Shown: positions 39,175-48,800 of the stretch, one piece after another
Layout of the letters: each line of letters opens with the position of its first letter
Position numbering within the stretch: the first letter of the stretch is position 1
Source of the DNA: CAWBAT01 sp046331665
GTDB taxonomy: Bacteria > Acidobacteriota > Terriglobia > Versatilivoradales > Versatilivoraceae
Length of the DNA stretch: 64,000 nucleotides
Direction: 5' to 3'
Assembly: GCA_046331665.1 (NCBI GenBank)
Contig: JAXLQK010000015.1
Location: forward strand, 62,001 to 126,000
Made by a program: the position numbers and the translations under genes
The notes under the pieces: generated by a model
The model's input: only the letters and a program-made list of their open reading frames with translations
Databases searched by the model: none
Told to the model about the DNA's origin: nothing

Positions 39175-41827
39175 TCACTCACCGCTTTGTTGCAGGAGTT
39201 TGGTCACCAAAGCCGTCCACCCGGTTTGATGATTAGCCCCCAACCCTGCCCCGTTGTCGCCGTGAAAATATTCATAAAACAAGACCAGGTCCTTCCAGTG
39301 CGGATCAGTCCGGAACTTTTCAACACCTCCATGAACCGGCCGGGAGCCATCTTCTCCGCGAAGGAAGAGGCGGTTCAGCCGATGGGAAATCTCGGCGGCT
39401 ACTTCCCAGAGCGTCCTCATCTTTCCCGAGCCCGTGGGACACTCAACTTTATACTCGTTGCCCAGATAGTGGTGGAATTTCTGCAGGGACTCAATCAAGA
39501 GATAATTAACTGGAAACCAGACGGGGCCCCGCCAATTCGAGTTTCCTCCAAATAACATCGAGGTGGACTCGGCAGGCTCATAGTCGACCCGGTGCACATG
39601 CCCGTCGAGATGGAGCATATACGGCTGGTCCCGATGAAAACGGGAGAGGGCTCGAATGCCGTAGGGAGAGAAACTCATTCTCATCCAGCATCACCTTCAA
39701 AATGCGGCGCAGCCGTTCTCGGCCAACAATCGAGAGCAGGCGCCGCTCACCTACGCCGGGCCGGCGCATCGACGCCAGGTTGGTCGTCAAATCTCGGCGA
39801 TAAGTAGTAAACCACTCCAGACGCCGCTTGAAGCCGGGAAGGCGGTTCAACATTTCGGGCTCCAAGGTTTCGACGGCAAACAGAGGAATCAATCCAACCA
39901 TGGAGCGAACCTTGAGCGGGCAATTGTTCCCTTCGGAAAGGTGGAGCACATCATAAAAGAAGCCATCGTCTTCATCCCACATTTCAATGCCATCCTGTCC
40001 GCGATGGTTCATGGCGTATGCGATGTAGACGAAGTGTTCCCAAAACTTGCTGGCCACATCCTCATAGGCGCTGTCTTCGTGGGCCAGTTCCATGGCGATA
40101 GCCAGCAGATTCAGGGCATACATGGCCATCCACCCGGTGCAGTCTGATTGTTCGATATGCCCCCCTGTCGGCAATGGCGCACTCCGATCAAAGACTCCGA
40201 TATTGTCGAGCCCCAGAAATCCGCCTTGAAAAATGTTTTTTCCTTCGGCGTCCTTCCGATTCACCCACCAGGTAAAATTCAGCAACAGCTTCTGAAAAAT
40301 TCGCTCCAGAAACTGCAGATCCCCTTTCCCTTTCCTTTTTTTTTCCACTTTGTAAACGCGCCATGCAGCCCAGGCATGGACGGGCGGGTTCACATCGCTG
40401 AAAGTCCATTCGTAAGCAGGGATCTGTCCATTGGGATGCATATACCATTCACGCAACATTAAGATCAGCTGGTCCTTGGCGAATTCGGAATCCACCAGGG
40501 CCAACGGAACACAGTGGAAAGCCAGGTCCCAGGCTGCATACCACGGGTACTCCCATTTGTCCGGCATGGAGATCACGTCGGCGTTGTAAAGGTGCGTCCA
40601 CTCATGATTTCGCCCCTCCCAGCGTTCGGGCGGAGGAGAAGGTTGACCGTCGTCGCCTTTCAACCAGTCCGTGACCACATAGTGATAAAACTGTTTGGAC
40701 CAGAGCAGCCCCGCAAATCCCTGGCGCATGACTTGGTTGGCGTCGTGGGATAAGCCAGCCGGGATGACCGTCCGATAGAAGCTTTCGGCTTCCTCCTGGC
40801 GCAGGGCAAAGATTCGCTCAAAATCTTCGCCAAGCAAAGAGTTCTGGGGAAGCGAGAGATCCCGTGGAGAGAACCGAAGCCGCACAGTCACTGCCTCACC
40901 CGGCTTGAGGGACAAGGGGTAATAGGCTGCCACTTTCGTTCCCGTTTGAGACGGATTGACGGCTTCCTTTACCCCGTTCACCACATAGTCATTGATTCCA
41001 TCCTTGGTATAACCCGAGCCGTTCGATATCCCAAAGAGCCGGCGGCGGTTGGTTTCATTCTCAGTAAACAACAACTCCGGATACCCCTCACAGTAAAGGT
41101 AACGCTCTCCCATCGCCGGGTGACTGGCGAGCACGGCGGCGAGAGAAGAACCAGCCAGTTTGGTGAGGGTGGGCTTGGGGTCCTCATGACTCCAACTCCA
41201 GGTGTTGCGAAACCACAAGGTGGGAAGCAGGCAAAGCGGCGCTGTCTCGGGGCCACGATTCCATGCCGTGATCCTGACGAGAATATCCTCGACGCCTCCT
41301 TTCGCATACTCGACAAACACGTCGAAATAACGGTTTTCATCAAAGATTCCTGTATCCATCAGCTCGAATTCAGGACTCTCCCGATCGCGACGCCTGTTTT
41401 CCTCGACGAGCCGAGAATAGGGAAAGGCCGCTTGAGGATACTTGTACAGAAATTTCATGTAGGAATGGGTGGGGGTGCTGTCGAGATAGAAGTAGCATTC
41501 CTTCACATCTTCCCCATGATTTCCTTCTGTCCCCGTCAGCCCGAATAGACGCTCTTTGAGGATGGGGTCTTTCTGGTTCCAAAGGGCAAGCGCCAAACAG
41601 ATATACTGGTGTCGATCACAAATTCCCGCCAACCCGTCTTCATTCCAGCGATAAGCCCTCGAGCGGGCCTCATCGTGGGGAAAATAATTCCAGGCGTCTC
41701 CGCTGGCGCTGTAATCTTCCCGAACCGTCCCCCAAGCTCGTTCGCTAAGGTAAGGCCCCCAGCGCTTCCAGTGCTCCTTCCGTTCTTCAGAAGCCAATAT
41801 TCGTTTTTCTTCTTCTGTCACCGGCAA
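39175..41827 (-). pseudogene. GH63-like (MGH1-type) glucosidase, one frameshift near the 3' end
   Basis: Large cytoplasmic alpha-glucosidase-type enzyme with an (alpha/alpha)6 barrel. The first 720 codons (from 41827) are open and include ERAWGTVREDYSASGDAWNY at the N-terminus, GTEGNHGEDVKECYFYLDST, EWTHLYNADVISMPDKWEYP, and QIPAYEWTFSDVNPPVHAWA, as in bacterial proteins annotated as MGH1-like or GH63 C-terminal glucosidases. A shift near 39690 (after MLDENEFLS) moves the end to another frame: PYGIRALSRFHRDQPYMLH, then GGNSNWRGPVWFPVNYLLIE, stop at 39175. Repaired length about 884 residues, normal for the family. The substrate is probably an alpha-glucoside or osmolyte; unproven. Confidence 0.82.
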
Positions 41828-41921
41828 GTCTCCTTGGAATTCACTTCAGGTCCGAAGTCGATGGGGGAACTAAAGCAATGGAATGGGGCCTAAGCCGAAA
41901 GAAACACCAGCAGAAACAAGA

Positions 41922-41956
41922 AATCCTGAGGGAGTTACCAGTTCCCTCAGGATTTC
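41922..41956 (-). terminator. Rho-independent-type terminator after sodC
   Basis: A perfect 12-bp stem (aatcctgaggga / tccctcaggatt) with a 9-base loop. Reading on the minus strand it is followed by a modest T-rich run (tcttgtttc). It lies about 80 bases past the sodC stop and before the glucosidase start. Confidence 0.65.
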
Positions 41957-42035
41957 AAAGAACAACCCCGTAGTGGTTGTTTGCAATCATCGATTCCACC
42001 CGGAACCTCTTAAGCAATGCCGGGCCGGAATTCGC

Positions 42036-42563
42036 CTACTTGCCTTTCATGATCACGCCGCAAGCAATGCGATTGCCGGCATTGCCTGTTGGGTCGGTGA
42101 CATCATCGTCGGCCTTCTCGTGAATAATGATCGCCGTGCCCCCTTCGTGGAACAAGGAGTTGGTTCCCGAGGTTAAGGTCACGCGCTTGTTAAGAAGCAT
42201 GATTTTTCCTTTGCCATTTTTCCCGACCGTGAAAGTTGGCAAATCTCCGGCATGCGGCCCGGATGGATTCTTCAATCCGTGTTTCATGCTTTGCGGGTTG
42301 AGATGCCCCCCAGCCGATTTGAAATCAGGGGGCTCGCATTTGCCTACGGTGTGAATATGGAAGGCATGCGGACCCGGCGGGAGGTTAAACACTTTGAGCG
42401 AAACATCCAGTCCATCGAGGGCTTGTTTGAAGGTGACTGTCCCTACCTTCTGGCCCTTGGCGTCGTGCAGTTCCGCCTTGGCCGACTTGGGGGCCTTCTC
42501 GGCGGCTGTCAGCGAACTGGCGAGAAACAAGAGAATTCCGATCGGGGTTAAATACCTGGTCAT
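42036..42563 (-). CDS. sodC: Cu/Zn superoxide dismutase
   Basis: Periplasmic enzyme that dismutates superoxide. 175 residues with a signal peptide (LTPIGILLFLASSLTAA). All metal-binding motifs are visible: HAFHIHTVGKCEPPDFKSAG (copper ligands and the first disulfide Cys), GGHLNP, HAGDLP (zinc ligands), AIIIHEKADD (bridging/copper His and active-site loop) and AGNRIACGVI (second Cys). Its length and motif spacing are standard. The ribosome-binding site AAAGGAGG is strong. It is probably transcribed alone and ends at the hairpin at 41922-41956. Confidence 0.95.
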   Translation of the reverse strand: MTRYLTPIGILLFLASSLTAAEKAPKSAKAELHDAKGQKVGTVTFKQALDGLDVSLKVFNLPPGPHAFHIHTVGKCEPPDFKSAGGHLNPQSMKHGLKNPSGPHAGDLPTFTVGKNGKGKIMLLNKRVTLTSGTNSLFHEGGTAIIIHEKADDDVTDPTGNAGNRIACGVIMKGK

Positions 42564-42808
42564 GCGTTCCCTCCTTTAGGGTGTCTGACGAAATGGTAAA
42601 TATCTTCCTTCTGTAGGAGTCGAATCCTCATTGGTGGTTTCAAGCAACCCAGATTGCCAGACTGGGGCACATCGTTTCCGGGAAGAGCCCTCATTATTTA
42701 CCTATCCTCGCGTGCGAGTCAAACAGGAACTGGCAATGCTGCAATTTCTCATCCGGTTGATATCATTGCAGACGATTAATTGTCCACGCGAGACAAAAAA
42801 CTCAGCCA

Positions 42809-43052
42809 AATCCCGAATGGTTTGTTCTATCATGCTACACCGGCGCTCATAGAGCGCCGCTACAACAGCAGCTAATTCTGTAGCGGCGGTCTCTGACCGC
42901 CGAATCCCGAGCAGTTCGTTCTGTCACGCTGCACCGGCGCTCATAGAGCGCCGCTACAACAGCAACTAATTCTGTAGCGGCGGTCTGTGACCGCCGAATC
43001 CCGAGCAGTTCGTTCTGTCACGCTACACCGGCGCTCATGGAGCGCTGCTACA
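42809..43052. repeat. Tandem array of a 94-bp paired-hairpin unit (2.6 copies)
   Basis: The block starting cggcgctcat recurs at 42841, 42935 and 43029, exactly 94 bases apart. Each unit has the gcgctcatagagcgccgctaca hairpin, a 17-base spacer, the tagcggcggtctgtgaccgcc hairpin and a linker gaatcccgagcagttcgttc. The third copy is truncated and carries changes in the hairpin (catggagcgctg). The array ends about 25 bases before the MFS gene start. Confidence 0.8.
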
Positions 43053-43078
43053 ATTGGTTTTTGAGCAAACTGCTAAGG

Positions 43079-44377
43079 ATGAACTTGAAGTCAGAAGCAA
43101 TAAAGTCAGCGAAGGAAGGAGAGCCCGGAAAGACGATCTACTACGGCTGGACAAATCTGGTCCTGGCAGCCCTGGCCATGGTCGGCACGTTGCCCGGCAG
43201 GACTCAGGGACTAGGCTTGGTCACGGAACCGCTCCTGGCCGATCTCCGGATAGGCCGCGTTGCCTTTGCCAAAGTGAATCTCTGGGCGACTCTGATTGGC
43301 GCCGCTTTTTGTCTCCCTTGCGGCAAATTGACAGATCGATTTGGCTCACGGGCAGTCTTGACGGGGGTCCTGCTCGCCCTGGGAGTGACTGTCCTGGTCA
43401 TGAGTTACGGTACTTCCCTGCCCGGCCTGTGGATCACCGTCACCTTGAGCCGCGGATTTGGCCAAAGCGCTCTTTCAGTCGTGAGCCTGGCTTTGGTCGG
43501 CAAGTGGTTTGCACGACGGTTGAATATGGCAATGGGGGCCTATGCATTGCTCGTCGGGATAGGTTTCATTACCGCATTTCCGATCGTGGGCCAGGCCGTT
43601 CTGAAATTTGGTTGGCGCATTGCCTGGTTTAGAGTGGGGATGGTGCTGGTCGCCATCCTGACCCCGTTATCCTTGCTTTTCGTGCGCAACAATCCGGAGG
43701 AACACGGACTACAACTCGACGGGATCAGCGGCACGGGCAACACCGGGTTGAAGGATCTGACCTTGTGGCAAGCCTTGCGAAGCCAGGCCTTCTGGATCTT
43801 TGCTCTCTCCAGTTCGATCTTCGGGCTGGTTTATTCCGGGATTGCGCTGTTCAACCAGTCGATTTTGGAGCAACGCGGTTTTGATGCCCGTACTTACCAC
43901 GTCGTCCTGGTTGTCAGTACGCTGGTGGGGCTTCTGGCCAACTTCGGCGGGGGCTGGCTGGCTTCGCGCTGGCAGATCCGGCGGCTGATGGGAGTGGGAA
44001 TGGCTTTGCTGGCAGCGGCGGTTGCTTCGCTTCCTTTGGTTCGCACTTACGCGCAGGTGATGCTTTACAGCGTGGCCATGGGCATGTCAGGCGGCGTCGT
44101 CACGGTGGTCTTTTTCTCGGTCTGGGCGCAAGTCTTCGGACGAAGCCAACTGGGCCGCATCCAGGGCGCAGCGCAAATGCTGACGGTAATCGCCTCGGCC
44201 GTGGGACCCTTGCTTTTGGCCGAGGCCCTCCAGCGCACGGGTTCGTACGATCGGATGTTTTATGCGCTCGCCATTGTTATTGTTCTGCTCGGAATCGCCT
44301 CATGGTGGGTGGCCTTGCCTTCCCGGGAAAAAACAGCTGCTCCTGTCACTTCCGGCTCGAGAGTACCGTCTCTATGA
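43079..44377 (+). CDS. Major facilitator superfamily transporter
   Basis: Inner-membrane secondary transporter with 12 predicted spans over about 432 residues. The MFS motif GKLTDRFGSR lies in the loop after span 2; a long central loop (residues about 200-240) separates the halves, as usual. A longer frame opens at 43037, inside the 94-bp repeat; I prefer the ATG at 43079, where the protein-like sequence begins. The layout resembles the oxalate/formate antiporter-like and NNP-like MFS groups, but the substrate cannot be told. Its stop overlaps the start of the next lipoprotein gene (ATGA), so the two are likely co-translated. Confidence 0.85.
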   Translation: MNLKSEAIKSAKEGEPGKTIYYGWTNLVLAALAMVGTLPGRTQGLGLVTEPLLADLRIGRVAFAKVNLWATLIGAAFCLPCGKLTDRFGSRAVLTGVLLALGVTVLVMSYGTSLPGLWITVTLSRGFGQSALSVVSLALVGKWFARRLNMAMGAYALLVGIGFITAFPIVGQAVLKFGWRIAWFRVGMVLVAILTPLSLLFVRNNPEEHGLQLDGISGTGNTGLKDLTLWQALRSQAFWIFALSSSIFGLVYSGIALFNQSILEQRGFDARTYHVVLVVSTLVGLLANFGGGWLASRWQIRRLMGVGMALLAAAVASLPLVRTYAQVMLYSVAMGMSGGVVTVVFFSVWAQVFGRSQLGRIQGAAQMLTVIASAVGPLLLAEALQRTGSYDRMFYALAIVIVLLGIASWWVALPSREKTAAPVTSGSRVPSL

Positions 44378-44841
44378 ACGATCGCGCGCTCTTACGAATT
44401 TGGGTCCTGCTCCCAGTCATTGGGATTCTGTTGGCCGGCTGTTCTAAGAAACCGGTGACCTTGAATGAAGCCGAGAGAAACCGGGGTTTTGAGCAAATGA
44501 TGACGGGCGCTACCCTCGTGGGGCATTCGGCCAGAACCGGGCAGGACGGGATTTCTGGCGAAGAGCGTTACGCCATCGATAAAGTCTCAAAACTTCCAGG
44601 AGACATGTGGATTTTTCAGGCACGGTTGAAGTATGGATCGCACGAGATCCCGGTACCGATTCCTCTGCAGATTCAATGGGCAGGAGACACGCCTGTCATC
44701 ACCATGACCGACGTCACCATTCCGGGGCTGGGGACTTATACGGCACGAGTTCTTCTTTACCGCGATCAGTACGCAGGGACGTGGAGCAGTGGGTCCGTCA
44801 GCGGCCAGTTATTTGGCAAAATTGTTTGCGAGCGACAATAG
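44374..44841 (+). CDS. Lipoprotein of unknown function
   Basis: The ATG at 44374 overlaps the MFS stop codon. 155 residues: signal MNDRALLRIWVLLPVIGILL with the lipobox LLAGCSK (Cys at residue 23). The mature domain is beta-rich (ISGEERYAIDKVSKLPGDMW, IPVPIPLQIQWAGDTPVITM, LYRDQYAGTWSSGSVSGQLF) and looks like a small secreted-protein domain found alone in many Gram-negative genomes; no enzyme motif. Coupling to the transporter suggests a shared regulation rather than a known function. Confidence 0.8.
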   Translation: MNDRALLRIWVLLPVIGILLAGCSKKPVTLNEAERNRGFEQMMTGATLVGHSARTGQDGISGEERYAIDKVSKLPGDMWIFQARLKYGSHEIPVPIPLQIQWAGDTPVITMTDVTIPGLGTYTARVLLYRDQYAGTWSSGSVSGQLFGKIVCERQ

Positions 44842-44884
44842 TAGTGTCTTGTCATTATCCTCCTCAAGCGGTGAAAGACAAAAA

Positions 44885-45400
44885 ATGACAAACGTTGAAT
44901 CTTCGCATGAAAACGTGGAATTGAAAAAGCTGGTGCAGATTGGAATTGTTGTAAAGGACTTGGAACAGACGACCCGGATGCTGACCAGTCTGTTCGGTAT
45001 TGGTCCATTCCAATTCATTGAATGGCCGAACCGCCCGGATGCCAAGTATTTCTTTCGCGGAAAAGAGGAACCTATCAAATACCGTCAGGCTTTTGTACAG
45101 GTGGGGCCGGTGGAGCTGGAGTTCATTCAACCTCTGGAAGGGACGCGCAATGCTTACTGGGAGTTTTTGAATGAAAAGGGAGGTGGCATCCACCATATTC
45201 TCTTTGAAGTGGATGACATGGATGCGGTGACGGGCGCTCTGGCGAAGCAAGGGGTTGAGGTCCTGCAAGCTGGGACCGGGATCCGGCCGGGGACGCGGTG
45301 GGCACTTCTGGACACGCAGGATTTGGTGGGACTTCTGGTGGAACTGCGGCATCGAGTCCCCGGGTGTGACGGCACCTCGATTTCGAAGGTGGCACCATAG
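44885..45400 (+). CDS. VOC family protein (glyoxalase/epimerase fold)
   Basis: 171 residues from the ATG at 44885. The sequence has the paired beta-alpha-beta-beta-beta modules of the vicinal-oxygen-chelate fold: LVQIGIVVKDLEQTTRMLTS at the start and IHHILFEVDDMDAVTGAL after the midpoint. Metal ligands are not all present: IHHILFEV offers a His, but the first module has IGIVV where His is common, so it may be a non-canonical member, similar to methylmalonyl-CoA epimerase-like proteins. The substrate is unknown. It follows the lipoprotein gene by 43 bases on the same strand. Confidence 0.85.
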   Translation: MTNVESSHENVELKKLVQIGIVVKDLEQTTRMLTSLFGIGPFQFIEWPNRPDAKYFFRGKEEPIKYRQAFVQVGPVELEFIQPLEGTRNAYWEFLNEKGGGIHHILFEVDDMDAVTGALAKQGVEVLQAGTGIRPGTRWALLDTQDLVGLLVELRHRVPGCDGTSISKVAP

Positions 45401-45849
45401 AGATGTCTATGGCGTCAAACGGGCGGTTTTGGACGGCCCCTGGTAAGAAGGGTCACATCCTAGAGTGCGATTCTGCCGCTCAACCCAACACTTTGGAGGA
45501 TAGGAATAAGCTATCGGCTCCTCTCTCCCCAACGTGGCAGAGAACTAAATGACCTACCGGCTTCCCCACCCTGTCACAAGAGAGAACACAAAAACCATTG
45601 GCTCCCCTCGCCCCAACGCGGGAGAGGGGTTGGGGGGGAGGGGGCCCGCTGCGTCTTTGATCATTGAACCTTTTGACGAAATACCTCCAGACGAGCAGGA
45701 AACTATGCACCGTTGAGATAAGCCTTTATCATAATTTACGTCACAAATACACCACCCAACTATGAAAAAACCATCGATAACCCTCCGTCGTCAGTAACAC
45801 CATATAGGCATTGTCTCGATGGTACAATTCTGCTTTCGGGAGGCCTCGC
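45401..45849. other. Spacer with G-rich palindrome and left copy of an imperfect direct repeat
   Basis: No gene. Near 45603-45650 is a G-rich inverted arrangement (ctcccctcgccccaacgcgg followed by gagaggggttggggggg). At about 45733-45791 the sequence starting aatttacgtcacaaatacac matches, at roughly 75 per cent over 60 bases, the sequence starting aattcacgtgacaaccaccc at 51823-51882, on the other side of the alpha-2-macroglobulin gene. Confidence 0.45.
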
Positions 45850-48800
45850 ATGTTTCAGCTTCGACTTGTCACCATGGTGTTCGCTCTTGTCGGCGTAGCA
45901 GTGGGGCAGTCAGTGAGAATTGATGAACATGCCTCCAAGGTCGTGCTGAACGGGAAGACCTACGACGTAGCCTTGATCGGTAACTCCTCCGCGGCTCTAC
46001 AGGCCGCCATTCTCAGATTGGGAATCCTGGCCCCGGGCGGAAGCGAGATCGCGACCTCCTCTTCACCGATACGATTGATGGCTGGCGCAAATAAGCTGTC
46101 TGCCTCGGTCACATTATCCGACCTTCCGAAGAGGAGTGATGACCTGCTTTGGTATCGGCTGACTTACAGTGTCAGTGCGAATGGGTCTGAATTGGCGCAC
46201 GGGATTTTAGCGCTCTTTGAATCCGTAAGGGATTTCTCGCTGCATGTTTCGGCTCCTCCGCTGGTCCAGCCAGGAAAGAAATTCTTTGTTCGCGTGCAGA
46301 CGAGTCATCCGGTCCTTGGCCGCGCTATTGGCGGCGTGGCAATCGGGGCACAAGTTCGCGAGAGCGCTGGGAAAACTGCCTTAGTGTCCGAAGCGGGGAA
46401 CACGGACTCCAATGGTTATTTAGTGCTTTCGCTGTCACTGCCTGCCACTCATGTAGCCGGCGACCTTGAGCTTGTGGTTGAGGCTCGAAATGGAGGAACA
46501 AAGAGGAACGCAAGAAACGATTTGAAGGTCGGTTCACCCAGCCGAATCCTCGTCCAATCGGATAAACCTCTGTATCAGCCTGGACAGACACTACACATTC
46601 GCGCCTTGATCTTTGGTGACGAACGCCGAGCACTCGCAGCGAAGAAGATCTATCTCCAAGTCGAGGATGAAGACGGAACTGTCGTATATCGGGAGGAACG
46701 GACCTCATCCAAATTTGGCGTAATAGCGGCCGATTGGACGATTCCTGACCGTATCAAGCTTGGTGACTATCGCATTCGTGCCAAAACCTATCCAGGCCGA
46801 TTCGTAGATTCAGACCATGATTCTGACGATGAAGACACTCCGATGTTAGCGGCCGCGGACGAGAAGTCCGTGAGGATCAGCCGCTACGAGTTACCCACGT
46901 TTGTCGTCAATGCAAAACCAGACCGGAGCTATTACCTTCTGGAGCAAAAAGCGTCCATTGAGGTCAGTGCATCATTTCTGTTCGGCAAACCCGTGCCTAA
47001 AGCTGCGGTGGAAATTACTCGGCTACAAGCTCGTTCATGGAATTTTGCCAAGCAGAAGTGGGAAGTGGATGAAGAGGAACCGATTACAGGGACCACAGAT
47101 GAACAAGGCAGGTTTCGCACAACGCTCGATCTCTCAGAGCACGGAGCAGAGCTGGAGGAGTATTCCCGTCGCAAGTTTCGAGATCTCACTTACACGGCAT
47201 ACGTAACTGATCCATCTTCGGGGCGCACCGAGGAACGGCGCTTTGACGTGCGCGTCACGAAATATCCAATCCACGTGTATTACGTCTCGCAGGGCTCATC
47301 GCGACGCGGGTTGCCCAATGAGTTTTTCGTTTCAACGTCCTATGCCGATGGCACACCGGCACAGTGCGAAGTCGAAATCCAAACGATTACAGCCGACGGG
47401 TCTGGCGATCGTATCCTCGCCAATGTGCGCACGAACCGTTATGGAGTCGCTCGTGTGCGTAACCCAAGAGCACCATTTGTGGACGAAGGCAGGGAGTTCC
47501 CGCTAATTCTTGTCGCTCGTGACCGAAAGGGTGCAACTGGCATCTCAAAGGAAAGCCTATGGCCGGAACGTGATGCGCACTTTCTCCAGGTAGTGACCAA
47601 AAAAACCATACTCGCCCCTGAAGAACCGATCGAGGCTGACATTTATTCTGATTCCGACGGCGAAATCGTTGTCGAACTTGCCAACCAATCGAAGGTCCTG
47701 CGCAGTTTTACCGTCCGGCTACGACATCGGTGGGCGATGATCAGAATCCCCCACAGCAGTGAGTTCGAAGGGCAATTGGCCTTACGGTGTTCAACATGGA
47801 GCGTGATGGCTAGGGGCGGTTATGGAAGCTTTTCTTCGCGCTCTGTCATCTACCCTAAAAACCGCGATCTCAAACTCGCCATTCACCTTGATCGAAATGA
47901 ATACCGACCGGGTCAAGACGCCGCCGCAACTGTGCAAGTGAGAACAGCCGCAGGTTCCGTAATTCCGAGTGTAATTGGTGCGGTCATTTTTGACAAAGCC
48001 GTCGAAGAACGTGCCCGAATCGATCAGGACCTTCGCAATCCGTTTGGGTTCGGCTATTACGGCGGATGGTGGTATCCGGGCGAAGCAAAGCTTGCAAATC
48101 TGACACGCGCGGACCTGGATCGGGTGGATACAAATAATCCTGTTGCCGAAGACCTTGACGTCGCGGCGGATTTTCTGTTGAACGCCCACAGCTATGGATG
48201 GGAGGCCTACTCGCCTGTCTTTGGAGACGAGTACGACAGTACATCGGCTGCTGAAGTTTACAAAAGTCAAATTGACAGGACACTACTACCGTTATTTTCT
48301 GCGCTGGATCAAGATCACAAAGAATCTGGAACTTTGCCTCGAAATCGACAGGAGCTTGACGCGCTATTACAGCGACATCAACTGGTTTGGTCCGAATTCA
48401 AGGACCCCTGGGGTTCTAACTTTGTTCCCAAGTACAGTGTGCAGCGCTACGACTACGTGCTCGATTTGTACAGCCCCGGGGCTGACAAACGCTGTGACAC
48501 TGATGACGATTTCAATGTCGCCCGCCGCAGCATGAAATTCTATGAGGCGACGGAAAGACAAGTAACCAAAGCGCTAGAGGAATATCACCTGAAGAACGGA
48601 GGCTTCGTCCGCGACTTATCATCGCTGAGAACAGCGCTATCCGACCGCGGTGTCGATCTCTCCAAGCTCGTCGATCCTTGGGGGAATCCTTACCTTTTCG
48701 AATTCGGAATCGACCGGGCAATGTACACAGTCACTGCAAAGGCACGGGGAGAAGAGGGCAAACCTGGAACCGAGTATGCGGTGGGGACTTCCGCAATTGA

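Noticed and set aside
42809..43052. CRISPR-like array
   Set aside because: The repeated unit is the whole 94 bp including the spacer-like part, units are palindromic and similar throughout, and there are no cas genes.
43037..43078. Upstream extension of the MFS protein by 14 residues
   Set aside because: The extra codons lie in the truncated third unit of the 94-bp repeat and are not protein-like; the ATG at 43079 is better.
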